A stretch of 64,000 nucleotides of DNA, from positions 124,001 through 188,000 of the forward strand of contig JAMFSU010000113.1 in the NCBI GenBank assembly GCA_026225475.1. Direction: 5' to 3'. The stretch is from Duganella sp. Its GTDB lineage: Bacteria; Pseudomonadota; Gammaproteobacteria; Burkholderiales; Burkholderiaceae_D. The position numbers and the translations under genes were made by a program. The notes below the pieces were generated by a model, which made no database searches, was not told the origin of the DNA, and saw only the letters and a program-made list of their open reading frames with translations. The stretch's first letter is position 1; the number at the start of each line of letters is the position of its first letter. Positions 8,070-16,452 of this stretch are shown here, one piece after another.

Positions 8070-9602
8070 CTTCCGATTACCCACAAATTTCTTGTTAACT
8101 TTCAGGAGTTCTGTTAACTTTTCGATATGAAGAATTTGATTGCGATCAGATGACAAACAGCAGGATGGCAAGCGCTTCCTGCCCTGGACATCTGTCGTCG
8201 TCAGGAGATGAGCAGTCGTGGATAGAAAAAGAGAATGCCGCCTGCGTTTTTCGCGATGAGCGGCTCAAAAAACGATTTCGGTTGTTGCTTGAACAGTTTT
8301 GGGGAAGTATGGGGCAGACGATCCCATTTGCCTGCCAAGACTGGGCAAGTACGAAAGCGGCATATCGGTTCTTCGCCAACGATCACGTCTGCGAGCAGGA
8401 CATATTGAGTGGGCATTTTCAGGCGACCAACGAGCGCTTTGCCGGTTCGCGAGGGCCGATTCTCATCCTTCAAGATACGACGACCTTTTCTTATCAGCGG
8501 GATCAGCCAGAACGCATCGGATTCATCGGGAAGAGTGGCAATCTTTCCAAGCCGCTGACCCAATGCGGTATCCTGATGCATTCAAGCTTGGCGGTGACGA
8601 CAGAGGGAGTGCCGCTGGGATTGGCGGCAATCAAATTCTGGACGCGCAGCAAATTCAAAGGCTGTAACGCACTCAAGAAGACGATTAACCCGACACGGGT
8701 ACCGATCGAAGAAAAAGAAAGCTATCGCTGGCTGGAGAACTTGAGGCAGTCCACAGCACTGTTCGGCGATCCGCAACGATGCATCCATATTGGTGATCGC
8801 GAGAGTGACATCTATGAATTGTTTTGCACGGCGGCGGACGTCGGCACACATTTCCTGGTGCGCACGTGCGTTGATCGGCTTGCCGGCGACGGTGGACACA
8901 CCATAGCGCAGGAAATGGACGAGGTACGATTAAAAGGATTGCACCGGGTCCAGACGTCTGACGAAAAAGGGAATGCAATCGATGCCATTTTTGAGATACG
9001 TTATCGCCGCAGCAAGGTACTTCCACCGATTGGAAAGCAAAGTCGTTATCCAGCGCTTTCATTGACGGTGATACATGCGAGTGAGCGTGACAATCCATCG
9101 AATCGGAAGCGCATCGAGTGGAAACTGATCACTGATTTATCGGTCAGCTCCCGCCGCGAGGCAATTGAAAAACTTGATTGGTACGCCATGCGCTGGAAGA
9201 TCGAAACCTTCCACAAAATTCTGAAATCCGGATGCAAAGCTGAGGAGTCACGGCTACGCACCGCAGATCGGCTCGCGAACTTGGTCTCCGTGTTTTGCAT
9301 CATTGGCTGGCGTATCTTTTGGCTGACCATGCTGAATCGATCCTGCCCGGATGCCAAGCCAGAGTTGGCACTGACAGATGCCGAAATAGCTATGCTTGAC
9401 CGTATAATCAAAAACACCAAGAGGTCGCGATCAGCGCCGCCACTCTCGCGCTATTTTGAGAAAATCGCCCAGCTCGGGGGCTATCTCGCGCGCTCCAGCG
9501 ACCCAGCCCCAGGCAATACTGTTATGTGGCGTGGCATGCGCCGACTGGCCGACATGCAACTTGGCTTCAGTCTAGCATCGGAAAGATATGGGTAATCGGA
9601 AG
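8070..9602 (+). mobile_element. Intact IS4-family (IS50-like) insertion sequence, 1533 bp
   Basis: Inverted ends CTTCCGATTACCCA (8070-8083) and TGGGTAATCGGAAG (9589-9602) match perfectly over 14 bases and are flanked by the 9-base direct repeat CATCTCACA (8061-8069 and 9603-9611). A 9-bp duplication is characteristic of the IS50 branch of IS4. The transposase frame is uninterrupted, so this copy may be active. The right inverted repeat overlaps the transposase stop codon. Confidence 0.92.
8150..9595 (+). CDS. IS4-family transposase (IS50/Tn5 type), full length
   Basis: 481 residues, the normal Tn5-transposase length. An N-terminal DNA-binding region with ERLKKRFRLLLEQF and ACQDWASTKAAYRFFAND is followed by DDE-fold segments GPILILQDTTTFSY and IGDRESDIYELF. 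The IS4 signature Y-x2-R-x3-E-x6-K is exact (Tyr345, Arg348, Glu352, Lys359). No frameshift or internal stop. A decayed relative, truncated at the 5' side and with this Arg changed to His, lies at 32924-33818. Confidence 0.95.
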   Translation: MTNSRMASASCPGHLSSSGDEQSWIEKENAACVFRDERLKKRFRLLLEQFWGSMGQTIPFACQDWASTKAAYRFFANDHVCEQDILSGHFQATNERFAGSRGPILILQDTTTFSYQRDQPERIGFIGKSGNLSKPLTQCGILMHSSLAVTTEGVPLGLAAIKFWTRSKFKGCNALKKTINPTRVPIEEKESYRWLENLRQSTALFGDPQRCIHIGDRESDIYELFCTAADVGTHFLVRTCVDRLAGDGGHTIAQEMDEVRLKGLHRVQTSDEKGNAIDAIFEIRYRRSKVLPPIGKQSRYPALSLTVIHASERDNPSNRKRIEWKLITDLSVSSRREAIEKLDWYAMRWKIETFHKILKSGCKAEESRLRTADRLANLVSVFCIIGWRIFWLTMLNRSCPDAKPELALTDAEIAMLDRIIKNTKRSRSAPPLSRYFEKIAQLGGYLARSSDPAPGNTVMWRGMRRLADMQLGFSLASERYG

Positions 9603-9676
9603 CATCTCACAACCGTCTAGACACTAACGCTATCGTCGGCGACGATGATGTCCGCGATCTAAATGGCGGACACCAT
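9603..9676 (+). mobile_element. IS66-family left-end remnant
   Basis: About 74 bases, nearly the same as 33826-33900, where they lead into an IS66 tnpA start. Here the match ends at the ATG near 9675 and the sequence passes into the 3' end of a LysR gene, so only the leader of the IS66 remains. Confidence 0.68.
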
Positions 9677-9719
9677 GGCTTACGATTCGTCGAGCTCGGC
9701 AATTTCGTTTGCTCCTGCA

Positions 9720-10676
9720 TCATGGGATTGCGTCCTCAATAGCGTATCGCTGTTTCTCTTTACTTGCCAGCACCTCAACAAACGCCCGAACCTTGACCGG
9801 ACGAAAGCGCGCAGAGGGAAATACTGCGTGGATGCCGCCCGTAGGAAGGCCCCACTGCGGCAGGACTGCAATCAGACGTCCGGTTGCCAGATCGTCTCCT
9901 ATTGCATAGTCTGGTAGCACCGATAGGCCGGCCCCCTCGCGTACAGCTTCGCGCACCGCCAGCGTGGTGTCCAGAAAGATAGATGCCTGCGCACTGACAG
10001 TGCAACGCTCAATTTCATTGCGCGAAAAATTCCATCGCAACGGTTCCCGCAAGGCTGTGTTGGCGATAAATGGAAGATGGGACAAGTCGTCCGGGCTACG
10101 TAATTGTTCAATCTGGGATCGCATTCCGGGAGGCGCCACCAGCAGCTGGCGAAATGTGCCAATTTGCCTAGCCTGCAAATTGCTGTCTGCCAGCCATCCC
10201 ACACGGATCGCGAGTTCGATGTTGCCGGACATCAGGTCTAGTGTCTGGTCACTCAGGACAGCATCTACTTTGCATTGGGGGTAACGGAGCGAGAATGCGG
10301 CGATCGCCGGCACAACGACGCTAATGCCGTAATCAAAAGGCGCGGTGAGCCGTAGTGTCCCGGTAGGGCCTGCGACCGCCTCGGCTAATTCACCGAATGC
10401 ATCTTCCGCTTCGCGAAGAATCAGTGTGCAGCGCTGATAGAAAGCCTGTCCTGCCTCGGTGGCTTGTGCTTTGCGTGTCGTTCGCACCAGCAACGAGGTT
10501 TGAAACTCTTGTTCAAGCCGCGCGACCTGCTGACTTACCACCGCCTTGGTGATGCCCAGACGCTCTGCGGCTGCAGTGAAGGAGCCTGTCTCGACGACGG
10601 CAACAAAATAGACGAGGCGTCGTAAGTTGCCAAGTTCGCCTAAGCCAGCTTCGTTTTGTTTGTATGTTTTTAGCAT
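9720..10676 (-). CDS. LysR-family transcriptional regulator
   Basis: 318 residues. The N-terminal winged helix has the standard LYSR pattern: LRRLVYFVAVVETGSFTAAA, ERLGITKAVVSQQVARLEQE. The effector domain follows (LRLTAPFDYGISVVVPAIAA, MSGNIELAIRVGWLADSNL). It is divergent from the dsbA-like gene at 10755, with 78 bases between, so it probably controls the dsbA-like, MBL and NTF2-like run. The C-terminus ends next to IS66 remnant DNA but the length is normal. Confidence 0.9.
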   Translation of the reverse strand: MLKTYKQNEAGLGELGNLRRLVYFVAVVETGSFTAAAERLGITKAVVSQQVARLEQEFQTSLLVRTTRKAQATEAGQAFYQRCTLILREAEDAFGELAEAVAGPTGTLRLTAPFDYGISVVVPAIAAFSLRYPQCKVDAVLSDQTLDLMSGNIELAIRVGWLADSNLQARQIGTFRQLLVAPPGMRSQIEQLRSPDDLSHLPFIANTALREPLRWNFSRNEIERCTVSAQASIFLDTTLAVREAVREGAGLSVLPDYAIGDDLATGRLIAVLPQWGLPTGGIHAVFPSARFRPVKVRAFVEVLASKEKQRYAIEDAIP

Positions 10677-10754
10677 ACAGATTGTTTATCATGTATGTAT
10701 TTAAGTATCAATGTTTTTTGCCTATTATGGACCACATAAACAAAGGAGTTCTCC

Positions 10755-11393
10755 ATGAACAAAACCCTTCGCTACTTGTTTGATCCCTTGTGTGGCTGGT
10801 GCTACGGTGCAACACCGACGTTGTCCGCTCTGCTTGAAGAGCCGGGCATCACGGTCAAATTACTGCCGACCGGCCTTTTCTCCGGAGAAGGAGCAAAATC
10901 GATGGATGCTGATTTTGCGACATTTGCTTGGGGAAATGACCAACGCATCGCACGTCTGACAGGACAAAGTTTCAGCGAGCGTTATCGCGAGTCTGTACTG
11001 GGAGATCACCGCAACCTCTTCGACAGTGGCCCCGCGACAGTCGCTCTGACAGCCGTCTCATTGACGGCCCCGACGCGCGAACTGGATGCCCTCAAGGCAA
11101 TTCAGCAGGCCCGCTTCGTTAATGGCCAGGACATCACTGATTTGCCAACGCTGGCGTCCGTCCTGACATCAATTGATCTCAAGGAACCTGCTGCTATGAT
11201 CGAATGTCCCGACGCGGCTCTCCTCAACGCCAACCGTACACGCACGGATTACGCGCAAGCACTCATGACGGAGTTCGGAGCACGCGGTGTACCGACTTTC
11301 ATCGCCGACTCAGGCGCAAAGCGCTGGCTGCTGCATTCCAGTGCCATCTATTCCAACCCCAAGGCGTTGATCGACCAACTGCAAGCCGCCTGA
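10755..11393 (+). CDS. DsbA-family (FrnE-like) thiol oxidoreductase
   Basis: 212 residues with the thioredoxin-like active site CGWC at residues 14-17 (FDPLCGWCYGATP) and the cis-proline loop GVPTFI near residue 180, as in cytoplasmic DsbA/FrnE proteins. No signal peptide is visible, so it acts in the cytoplasm. AAGGAG lies 7 bases upstream of the ATG. It is followed 66 bases later by an MBL-fold gene and an NTF2-like gene; this group is often inducible by electrophiles or quinones under LysR control, which is inference here. Confidence 0.86.
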   Translation: MNKTLRYLFDPLCGWCYGATPTLSALLEEPGITVKLLPTGLFSGEGAKSMDADFATFAWGNDQRIARLTGQSFSERYRESVLGDHRNLFDSGPATVALTAVSLTAPTRELDALKAIQQARFVNGQDITDLPTLASVLTSIDLKEPAAMIECPDAALLNANRTRTDYAQALMTEFGARGVPTFIADSGAKRWLLHSSAIYSNPKALIDQLQAA

Positions 11394-11459
11394 CCAAGCT
11401 GTAGTCGTTCCTAAATCCAGCAGTTCCCCTTTTATTTTTTATCGAGAGCGCGAAAAACC

Positions 11460-12359
11460 ATGACCACACGACGCGATGTTCTGAAGACCATAGCCGCCAC
11501 CGGCGTGACGACAACCATGATGGGCAGCGAAGCCGCATGGGCTGCCAAATCAACGCTGAGCTGGAAGCATTTTCCTGCCGGTGAGAATGGATTCTTCCGT
11601 GCGCCGGTATTGGTCAGTGGCGCCAAGGAAGCGATTCTGATCGACGCCGGCTTTACCTTTCCTGATGGCAAAGCAGTGGCAGAAGCGATCAAGGCGACAG
11701 GCAAGACGTTGACCACGATCTACGTCAGCCAAAGCGACCCGGATTACTATTTCGGCTTGACGCCGATCAAAGCCGCTTTCCCTGCAGCACGCGTCATCGC
11801 CGCACCAGCGACCATCGAAGCGATCAAAGGCAGTGTCGCCAAGAAGCTCGCGACCTGGGGTCCTCAGTTAAAGGAAAACGGCCCTCAGACCCTGGCGGAC
11901 ATTGTCATGCCGGAAGTCTTTGATGGCCATAAGCTGCATCTGGAGGGCCATGACATTGAGATCGTTGACGCCAATGGACTCGCGAATCGTCGCTATCTCT
12001 GGGTACCTTCGCTCAGCGCCATCTTCGGCGGTGTTCTGGTTTTTTCCGGCACGCATGTGTGGACCGCCGATACAGCAACCGCCGAAGCCCGTGGCGTATG
12101 GGTGAAGAATCTCGACGCTATGGTAGCGCGCAAGCCGGCCATCGTCATCCCAGGCCATCTGGCGCCTGGTGCGGCCGCGGACGTCTCTGCGATCATCTTT
12201 ACCCGTGACTATTTGCGAGCTTTTGAAGAAGAACTTGGCAACGTAGGCAACAGCTCGGACCTCATCGCCGCCATGACCAAGCGTTATCCGAATCTGGGCA
12301 TGGGCATTGCGTTGCAAATCGGTGCCAAGGTCGCCAAGGGTGAAATGAAGTGGGGTTGA
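11460..12359 (+). CDS. MBL-fold protein with twin-arginine signal and altered metal site
   Basis: 299 residues. The N-terminus TTRRDVLKTIAATGV followed by a hydrophobic stretch and AWA-AK is a twin-arginine signal, so the protein is exported. The fold follows (EAILIDAGFTFPDG, GHDIEIVDANG, IVIPGHLAPG). The usual HxHxDH metal motif is replaced by QSDPDY in VSQSDPDYYFGL, losing three of the four motif ligands, while the later GH histidine is kept. It is therefore unlikely to bind two zinc ions in the usual way. Downstream gene starts 4 bases after the stop. Confidence 0.82.
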   Translation: MTTRRDVLKTIAATGVTTTMMGSEAAWAAKSTLSWKHFPAGENGFFRAPVLVSGAKEAILIDAGFTFPDGKAVAEAIKATGKTLTTIYVSQSDPDYYFGLTPIKAAFPAARVIAAPATIEAIKGSVAKKLATWGPQLKENGPQTLADIVMPEVFDGHKLHLEGHDIEIVDANGLANRRYLWVPSLSAIFGGVLVFSGTHVWTADTATAEARGVWVKNLDAMVARKPAIVIPGHLAPGAAADVSAIIFTRDYLRAFEEELGNVGNSSDLIAAMTKRYPNLGMGIALQIGAKVAKGEMKWG

Positions 12360-12363
12360 AGCG

Positions 12364-12732
12364 ATAACGACTAATCTAGAAATCATTCGCGCTACCTATG
12401 AAGGGCCTTCTGCAGAGAATGGAAAAAATCTGCTCGCTGCTCTGGCTCCCGATGCGACCTGGACCGAGGCCGCAGGTTTCCCGTATGCCGGCACCTATGT
12501 CGGCCCGGAGGCGATCATTGCCAACGGCTTCCACAAACTGGCGACGGAATGGATCAATTATCAGGCAAAGGTACACACTTATCTGGCTGATGGTAATCGG
12601 GTCGCGGCCTTCGGCGTGTACTCGGGGACTTGCCGACAAAGCGGCATCGCCATGAATGCAACGTTTGCACATCTCTATCAACTGAAGGATGGAAAAATCG
12701 TCAGCATGGATATAAAAATCGGAATTATTTGA
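12364..12732 (+). pseudogene. NTF2-like (SnoaL) protein gene, start codon ATA and 3' end replaced
   Basis: The frame TTNLEIIRATYEG ... GFHKLATEWINY ... FAHLYQLKDGKIVSM is a typical SnoaL-like alpha+beta barrel protein. Where the initiator should be, 4 bases after the MBL stop, there is ATA; no ATG, GTG or TTG is available nearby in frame. After IVSM the expected last strand is absent and the frame runs into repeats of an IS end, then TGA at 12730. It is probably a dead gene, damaged at both ends. Before damage it was coupled to the MBL-fold gene. Confidence 0.7.
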
Positions 12733-12779
12733 GAACATCGGAATTAAATGAGGACAAACGGAATTGTTTGAGAACATTT
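12721..12779 (+). repeat. Three degenerate 20-bp tandem repeats, probable IS21-type end
   Basis: GGAATTATTTGAGAACAT at 12721, GGAATTAAATGAGGACAA at 12740 and GGAATTGTTTGAGAACAT at 12760 are spaced 19-20 bases apart. Multiple short repeats of this kind sit at the ends of IS21-family elements, where transposase binds. Both flanking genes lose their C-termini at this segment (12710-12838), which marks a former insertion followed by deletion. Confidence 0.6.
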
Positions 12780-12810
12780 TTTGATTGTTCACTATTTCGA
12801 CAATGCGACA

Positions 12811-13140
12811 TCATTCGCCCATCAGAACCGAAGATAAGATACCGGAATCGGGTACGACAGTTAGTGCCAGTAACGACACCCCACGGTTCATCGTGCCGCT
12901 GTGCTGCAACACGAAGCTGCCCTTGCGACCATGCAACGACCCTGTCACGCGCTCCATTGCCACATAACCGGCCGAGCCTTGCACCTCAGTGCGTATGGCT
13001 AGCATTTCGCCGAGGCTGGCCGCAGCCAGGTCGCCATGAAATTGCTTGTCAATCGTCATGCGATCAAGCTTTGCAGTCTCGATCCCGGGTGCTGCGGTTT
13101 GCGGCGTCAGTTTGACGTCGAATGATCCTGTTGTATGCAT
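12811..13140 (-). pseudogene. DUF3224 protein gene, C-terminally truncated
   Basis: From ATG 13140 (MHTTGSFDVKLTPQ) the protein has the DUF3224 core: TIDKQFHGDLAAASLGEM, GSAGYVAMERVTGSLHGR, GSFVLQHSGTMNRG. The longer ORF start at 13281 is not part of the family. After VVPDSG the normal closing 35-40 residues are missing and replaced by 9 unrelated ones, at the junction with the IS-end segment. DUF3224 proteins are small beta-barrel proteins of unknown function; this copy is probably inactive. It is divergent from an AraC-type gene, also broken. Confidence 0.75.
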
Positions 13141-13167
13141 TTTTACAACCTCCTTCGGTAACGCGAG

Positions 13168-13959
13168 ATGAACGCCGAGCCTGTCAAGCCGCGCGGCGTA
13201 CTTCGTCCGCAGTTCGCACACGGCCAGTTTCAACACGAGCGTCGCCTGCCGTCGGCACCGCTGGCAGACCTGGTCGAGCACTACTGGTACGTCCGCTGGG
13301 ACCTGCGGGAGCTACCGCCTTAGCAGCAAGCGGCGCCGCCCCATCCCAACGTGCACCTGGTGATCGAACGGAATGAATCGCATCTTTACGGCGTACACAC
13401 CGAGCGCTTCGAGCGGTGCCTTGAAGGCCTGGACTTCGTCTTCGGCATCAAGTTCAAGCCAGGCGGATTCTACCCCTTCCTACAGTCGCCCGTATCGAAG
13501 CTAGTGAACCGCTCGCTGCCTGCGCAGACTGTGTTTGGCACTGATTGTCAGTCGCTGGCGCCGCGTATCGCCACGTGCGCCACTATGGACGCGATGATGG
13601 TCGTAGCAGAGGTTTTCCTGCTTGCGATTCTTCCCCCGCACGATCCCAACGTCGCGTGCGCTAGCATGCTCGTGTCCACTATCGCTGGCGACCTTGGGAT
13701 AACCTCGGTGGACCAATTGATGACAACGGTGGCGATTGACAAGCGTACCCTGCAGCGGCTATTCCAAAAATATGTGGGCATCGGCACCAAATGGGTGATC
13801 AAGCGCTATCGCCTGCATGAAGCGATAGCGCAGATGCAGGGCAGCGCGCCCGTCAACTGGGCCGCACTAGCGCTGGGACTGGGATACTTTGACCAAGCCC
13901 ATTTCGGACGCGATTTCCGGGCCCTGGTGGGTCAGTCACCGACCGAGCTAGGTCCCTGA
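13168..13959 (+). pseudogene. AraC-family regulator with an in-frame stop
   Basis: From ATG 13168 the frame reads an N-terminal AraC-type sensor (LADLVEHYWYVRWDLRE), then TAG at 13321 (codon 52), and continues in the same frame through NVHLVIERNESHLYGV to a C-terminal helix-turn-helix (MTTVAIDKRTLQRLFQKYVG, ALALGLGYFDQAHFGRDFR) ending at 13959. Without the TAG it would be a normal 263-residue protein. Divergent from the truncated DUF3224 gene, its usual neighbour. The 13960-14150 stretch that follows shows no gene. Confidence 0.8.
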
Positions 13960-14152
13960 TCGCAGACGATATAAGCATGGTGGCCCCGCCGATGTAGACG
14001 GTGCCTAATTGCCGTGCAATGTGCACGAACTCGGGACAGCAGCTTCGCTCCCACTGGGCCGAGTATGAAGAGGATGGCAAAACAGCCAGATTGCTAATTT
14101 GCGATTGGTGCACTCAGCGGGGTAAGGTCATCCCCCCAAGTGGTTGAGATGC

Positions 14153-14281
14153 CTAATTCGGCAACTTACCAACTATGCTGACAGCGGGGGAGGCTGCACT
14201 GCCTAGAACAAAAGTAACTGCGAAGATTATTCCGCCCAAAAGGGCGGACCACTGAGCTATTCGTTTGATTTTTGGTTCCAT
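14153..14281 (-). CDS. Small putative membrane protein, 42 residues
   Basis: ATG 14281 follows AAGGGGAAT by 7 bases. The product begins MEPKIKRIAQW and has one hydrophobic segment (ALLGGIIFAVTFVLGSAA), then ends in KLPN. Positive-inside start and a single helix suggest a small inner-membrane protein. No homologue recognised; it could be chance, but the ribosome site is good. Confidence 0.4.
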   Translation of the reverse strand: MEPKIKRIAQWSALLGGIIFAVTFVLGSAASPAVSIVGKLPN

Positions 14282-14357
14282 CTTCTTATTCCCCTTTTAT
14301 GGGCAACACATTACCGCCCCTTCTTAATACAGGCCGTGGGTGGATCTGTTGCTTTTC

Positions 14358-14723
14358 CTAGGTATTGTACGGAACGCGAACGCCTGGTTCGTCCGCAGGA
14401 AAGTCCTTCGTATTGCGAGAAACGAGAAGAAGCGAGTGAACTTGTGCTGTCGCCCAAACAATCGCATCAGGTAGGCGAATTCTCCGGTTCTTGCGAATTT
14501 TAACTGCACGGTCCGCAACAGCGCTATCAAGCTCAATTACATTAAATGAGCCAAGCCATGCACGCATCGAATCCTCGTCGTCTTCGGATGCCCCAACAAG
14601 AACTTACATCCATGTAATCGTGCTAATCGCACGATATTCATAACGCGCCAGTTCCTTTTTTGCCGCGCTTATTCCGTTGAGATAGTCAATCAGGATATTC
14701 GTGTCGAAGAGTGCCTTTACCAT
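14358..14723 (-). pseudogene. VapC-type PIN-domain toxin with an in-frame stop
   Basis: The frame from ATG 14723 starts with the PIN motif VKALFDTNILIDYLNG (first acidic residue) and reads to TWM, then TAA at 14604-14606 (codon 40), and continues in frame through AWLGSFNVIELDSAV and RIRLPDAIVWATAQ (later acidic residues) to LLLVSRNTKDF. The nonsense codon should kill the toxin. It lies directly after the antitoxin gene; their junction is ATGGTAA. Confidence 0.85.
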
Positions 14724-14935
14724 TCGGAGCGAAGCTCCTGTTGGTAGGCGAGGCCATCAATTTTTTTGCCTTTCCACAGACCGAAAACATCGGCTCCATG
14801 CGCCCGTTTTCTCTGGGAGATATATGCTTCAATTGCATCACGGATGACGGCGGCACGGGGACGATGCTCGGCCTCCACGATTGCGGCCAAATCATCTACC
14901 TGTGAATCAGGCAAATCAACTAAAATACGACTCAT
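14717..14935 (-). CDS. Ribbon-helix-helix antitoxin of a VapBC-type pair
   Basis: 72 residues: MSRILVDLPDSQVDDLAAIV then RPRAAVIRDAIEAYI is a ribbon-helix-helix DNA-binding domain, followed by a basic C-terminal tail (LWKGKKIDGLAYQQELRSEW) of the kind that neutralises PIN toxins. GGAGG precedes the ATG. The frame is intact although the toxin is broken, as expected once the toxin is lost first. A perfect inverted repeat upstream is its likely operator. Confidence 0.87.
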   Translation of the reverse strand: MSRILVDLPDSQVDDLAAIVEAEHRPRAAVIRDAIEAYISQRKRAHGADVFGLWKGKKIDGLAYQQELRSEW

Positions 14936-14947
14936 AACAACCTCCTG

Positions 14948-14976
14948 TCATTGATATACATATCATATATCAATGA
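14948..14976 (-). promoter_or_regulatory. Probable antitoxin autoregulatory operator
   Basis: TCATTGATAT (14948-14957) and ATATCAATGA (14967-14976) are perfect inverted arms separated by 9 bases, ending 13 bases before the antitoxin start. Ribbon-helix-helix antitoxins bind such palindromes over their own promoter. The following 14977-15150 has no visible gene. Confidence 0.65.
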
Positions 14977-15151
14977 TCGCTGCACTACAAGCAATATCAC
15001 TTGCGTAGCGCACACCAGTACCAACAGCCTCCAGCCACGATCCGTCGAGCCTAGCTGGAATCGAATATGATCGACAACCGACTCACTGCTTGAGTGGCTA
15101 CAATTTACCGCCGCAGGTCACCCTTACTCATTTTGACTAACGGCGGCAGCT

Positions 15152-15664
15152 TTAGCGCCACTGCACTTTACGATATTGCTTCCAGCTGCGGCAATGTCGT
15201 GAAGCGATGGCGAGATCATCCCAAGCATCCGGCAGGCGGACCACTGAACGAGCTGCACGGGGAGCGATTTCTCCTTCGTCAGAAAAATAATGTGCGGCTC
15301 GCTTCGCATTGATATAGCGAATGTTTCTGAAGTAATGACCGCTGCCACGCCTATCAGTACCTGGCACAGGACCATCGCCATTCCAATATTTGAATTGGCG
15401 TGCCCAATACGGTCTAGCAGACTTGAGACGCAAGACAGCAAAGAACTCGGCTGTGACGGACTCGCCAAAATCATTGCGCATGATGTAAAAGTAGTCCGTG
15501 TAGCATGCATCAATGAAGACGCGAAAGTGTGGGCCGACGTTGGCCTCAGTATGTTGCGCTCGCCAGGAGCAGGCACTGAAAATATGTGGCCCTGAAAAAG
15601 AGATTTTATTGAGATTCGTGACATCGATGCCGATGACTTGGATCTGATCATCGGGCGTATGCAT
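15152..15664 (-). CDS. Hypothetical protein, possibly a chimera of fragments
   Basis: 170 residues from ATG 15664. I do not recognise a family. The middle (FRVFIDACYTDYFYIMRN, SARPYWARQFKYWNGDGPVPG) and the end (PDAWDDLAIASRHCRSWKQY) look like real protein, rich in aromatic and basic residues, and the alternate frame 15124-15708 looks random. Its first codons overlap the end of an exonuclease-like fragment in another frame, so the N-terminus may be a product of rearrangement. Confidence 0.4.
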   Translation of the reverse strand: MHTPDDQIQVIGIDVTNLNKISFSGPHIFSACSWRAQHTEANVGPHFRVFIDACYTDYFYIMRNDFGESVTAEFFAVLRLKSARPYWARQFKYWNGDGPVPGTDRRGSGHYFRNIRYINAKRAAHYFSDEGEIAPRAARSVVRLPDAWDDLAIASRHCRSWKQYRKVQWR

Positions 15665-15810
15665 AGCCGAGAAGTGGCAGAACAGCCTCTTTCACAAATG
15701 CACTGCAAGCTTTGATGTCGTACGGCAGATCGGCGTAGAACTCTTCACCGGTTTCGGCTACCAAGCCAATACTAATCAATCGGGGAGCCAGAAAGTCTGT
15801 GAATTCGGTT
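15665..15810 (-). pseudogene. Fragment of a Rv2179c-like (DUF5051) 3'-5' exonuclease
   Basis: The minus strand just after the nrsF stop reads EFTDFLAPRLISIGLVAETG then EEFYADLPYDIKACSAFVKE and AVLPLLG, the opening of the Rv2179c-like RNase fold, in which the acidic residue of DTEFT is catalytic. The first few residues are missing at the junction with the nrsF stop, and the rest of the domain is missing downstream. It is a remnant with no start codon. Confidence 0.5.
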
Positions 15811-16452
15811 CTACCAACCTAACAAGTGCGGCCCGACAACTGCGCCGAGAACCGCAGGACTTAAGATTCCAAGCAAATACCAAACTGCCCAAAAGGGGAC
15901 TTCCATTTCCGGGCAGTGTAGGCAATACGCGATTGTTGCCACCGAACTAGCTAGCAAACCTGCCATGGCGCCTGCCAAGCGCAGGCGGGTCGGTGCCAGT
16001 TGACGTACCGCCCAGGTGACCGTCATGCAGGTTGGTATCGACAGGATGGCGATATTGAACGGGCAGCGGCGCCAGGTGAAGCCCATGATCAGATTCAGGC
16101 GTTCGCTTTCCGGCGCCATCGCCAGCACGGCCAGAGCGGCGATCCAGACTACCAGCACCGGGGTGGCCGGCGCGATCCAGAGTTTGCCGAGACCGGCGCC
16201 GGGGCGGCTCAGGCGTGTCAGCATCCATAGCGACGCGGCGGCCAGCGACAAAGGGAAGGCCATCTTGAACCAGAACAGCGGTGTGATCAGCATGAGGCCG
16301 ATATCCGGGCGAATGCCGAACATCAACACCATGAGAATAAAGGTGCCGGTGCCGCCGACCAGTATGGCATGCGAGAAGTGCTTTAACTGCACGTGACGAT
16401 CCACCGGTTTGACGCCGGTAGCGAGCATGGAAATGAAATCGTCAGTTTTCAT
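15811..16452 (-). CDS. nrsF: NrsF-type (DUF1109) anti-sigma factor
   Basis: 213 residues with six hydrophobic segments: a polytopic inner-membrane DUF1109/NrsF protein. An N-terminal cytoplasmic stretch ([17 protein letters not shown]) should bind the sigma factor. Cysteines in [11 protein letters not shown] and [13 protein letters not shown] match the conserved pair needed for metal or redox sensing in Caulobacter NrsF. It overlaps the sigma gene by 4 bases (ATGA). NrsF holds SigF at the membrane until metal stress releases it. A second homologue is at 17809-18453. Confidence 0.9.
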   Translation of the reverse strand: MKTDDFISMLATGVKPVDRHVQLKHFSHAILVGGTGTFILMVLMFGIRPDIGLMLITPLFWFKMAFPLSLAAASLWMLTRLSRPGAGLGKLWIAPATPVLVVWIAALAVLAMAPESERLNLIMGFTWRRCPFNIAILSIPTCMTVTWAVRQLAPTRLRLAGAMAGLLASSVATIAYCLHCPEMEVPFWAVWYLLGILSPAVLGAVVGPHLLGW

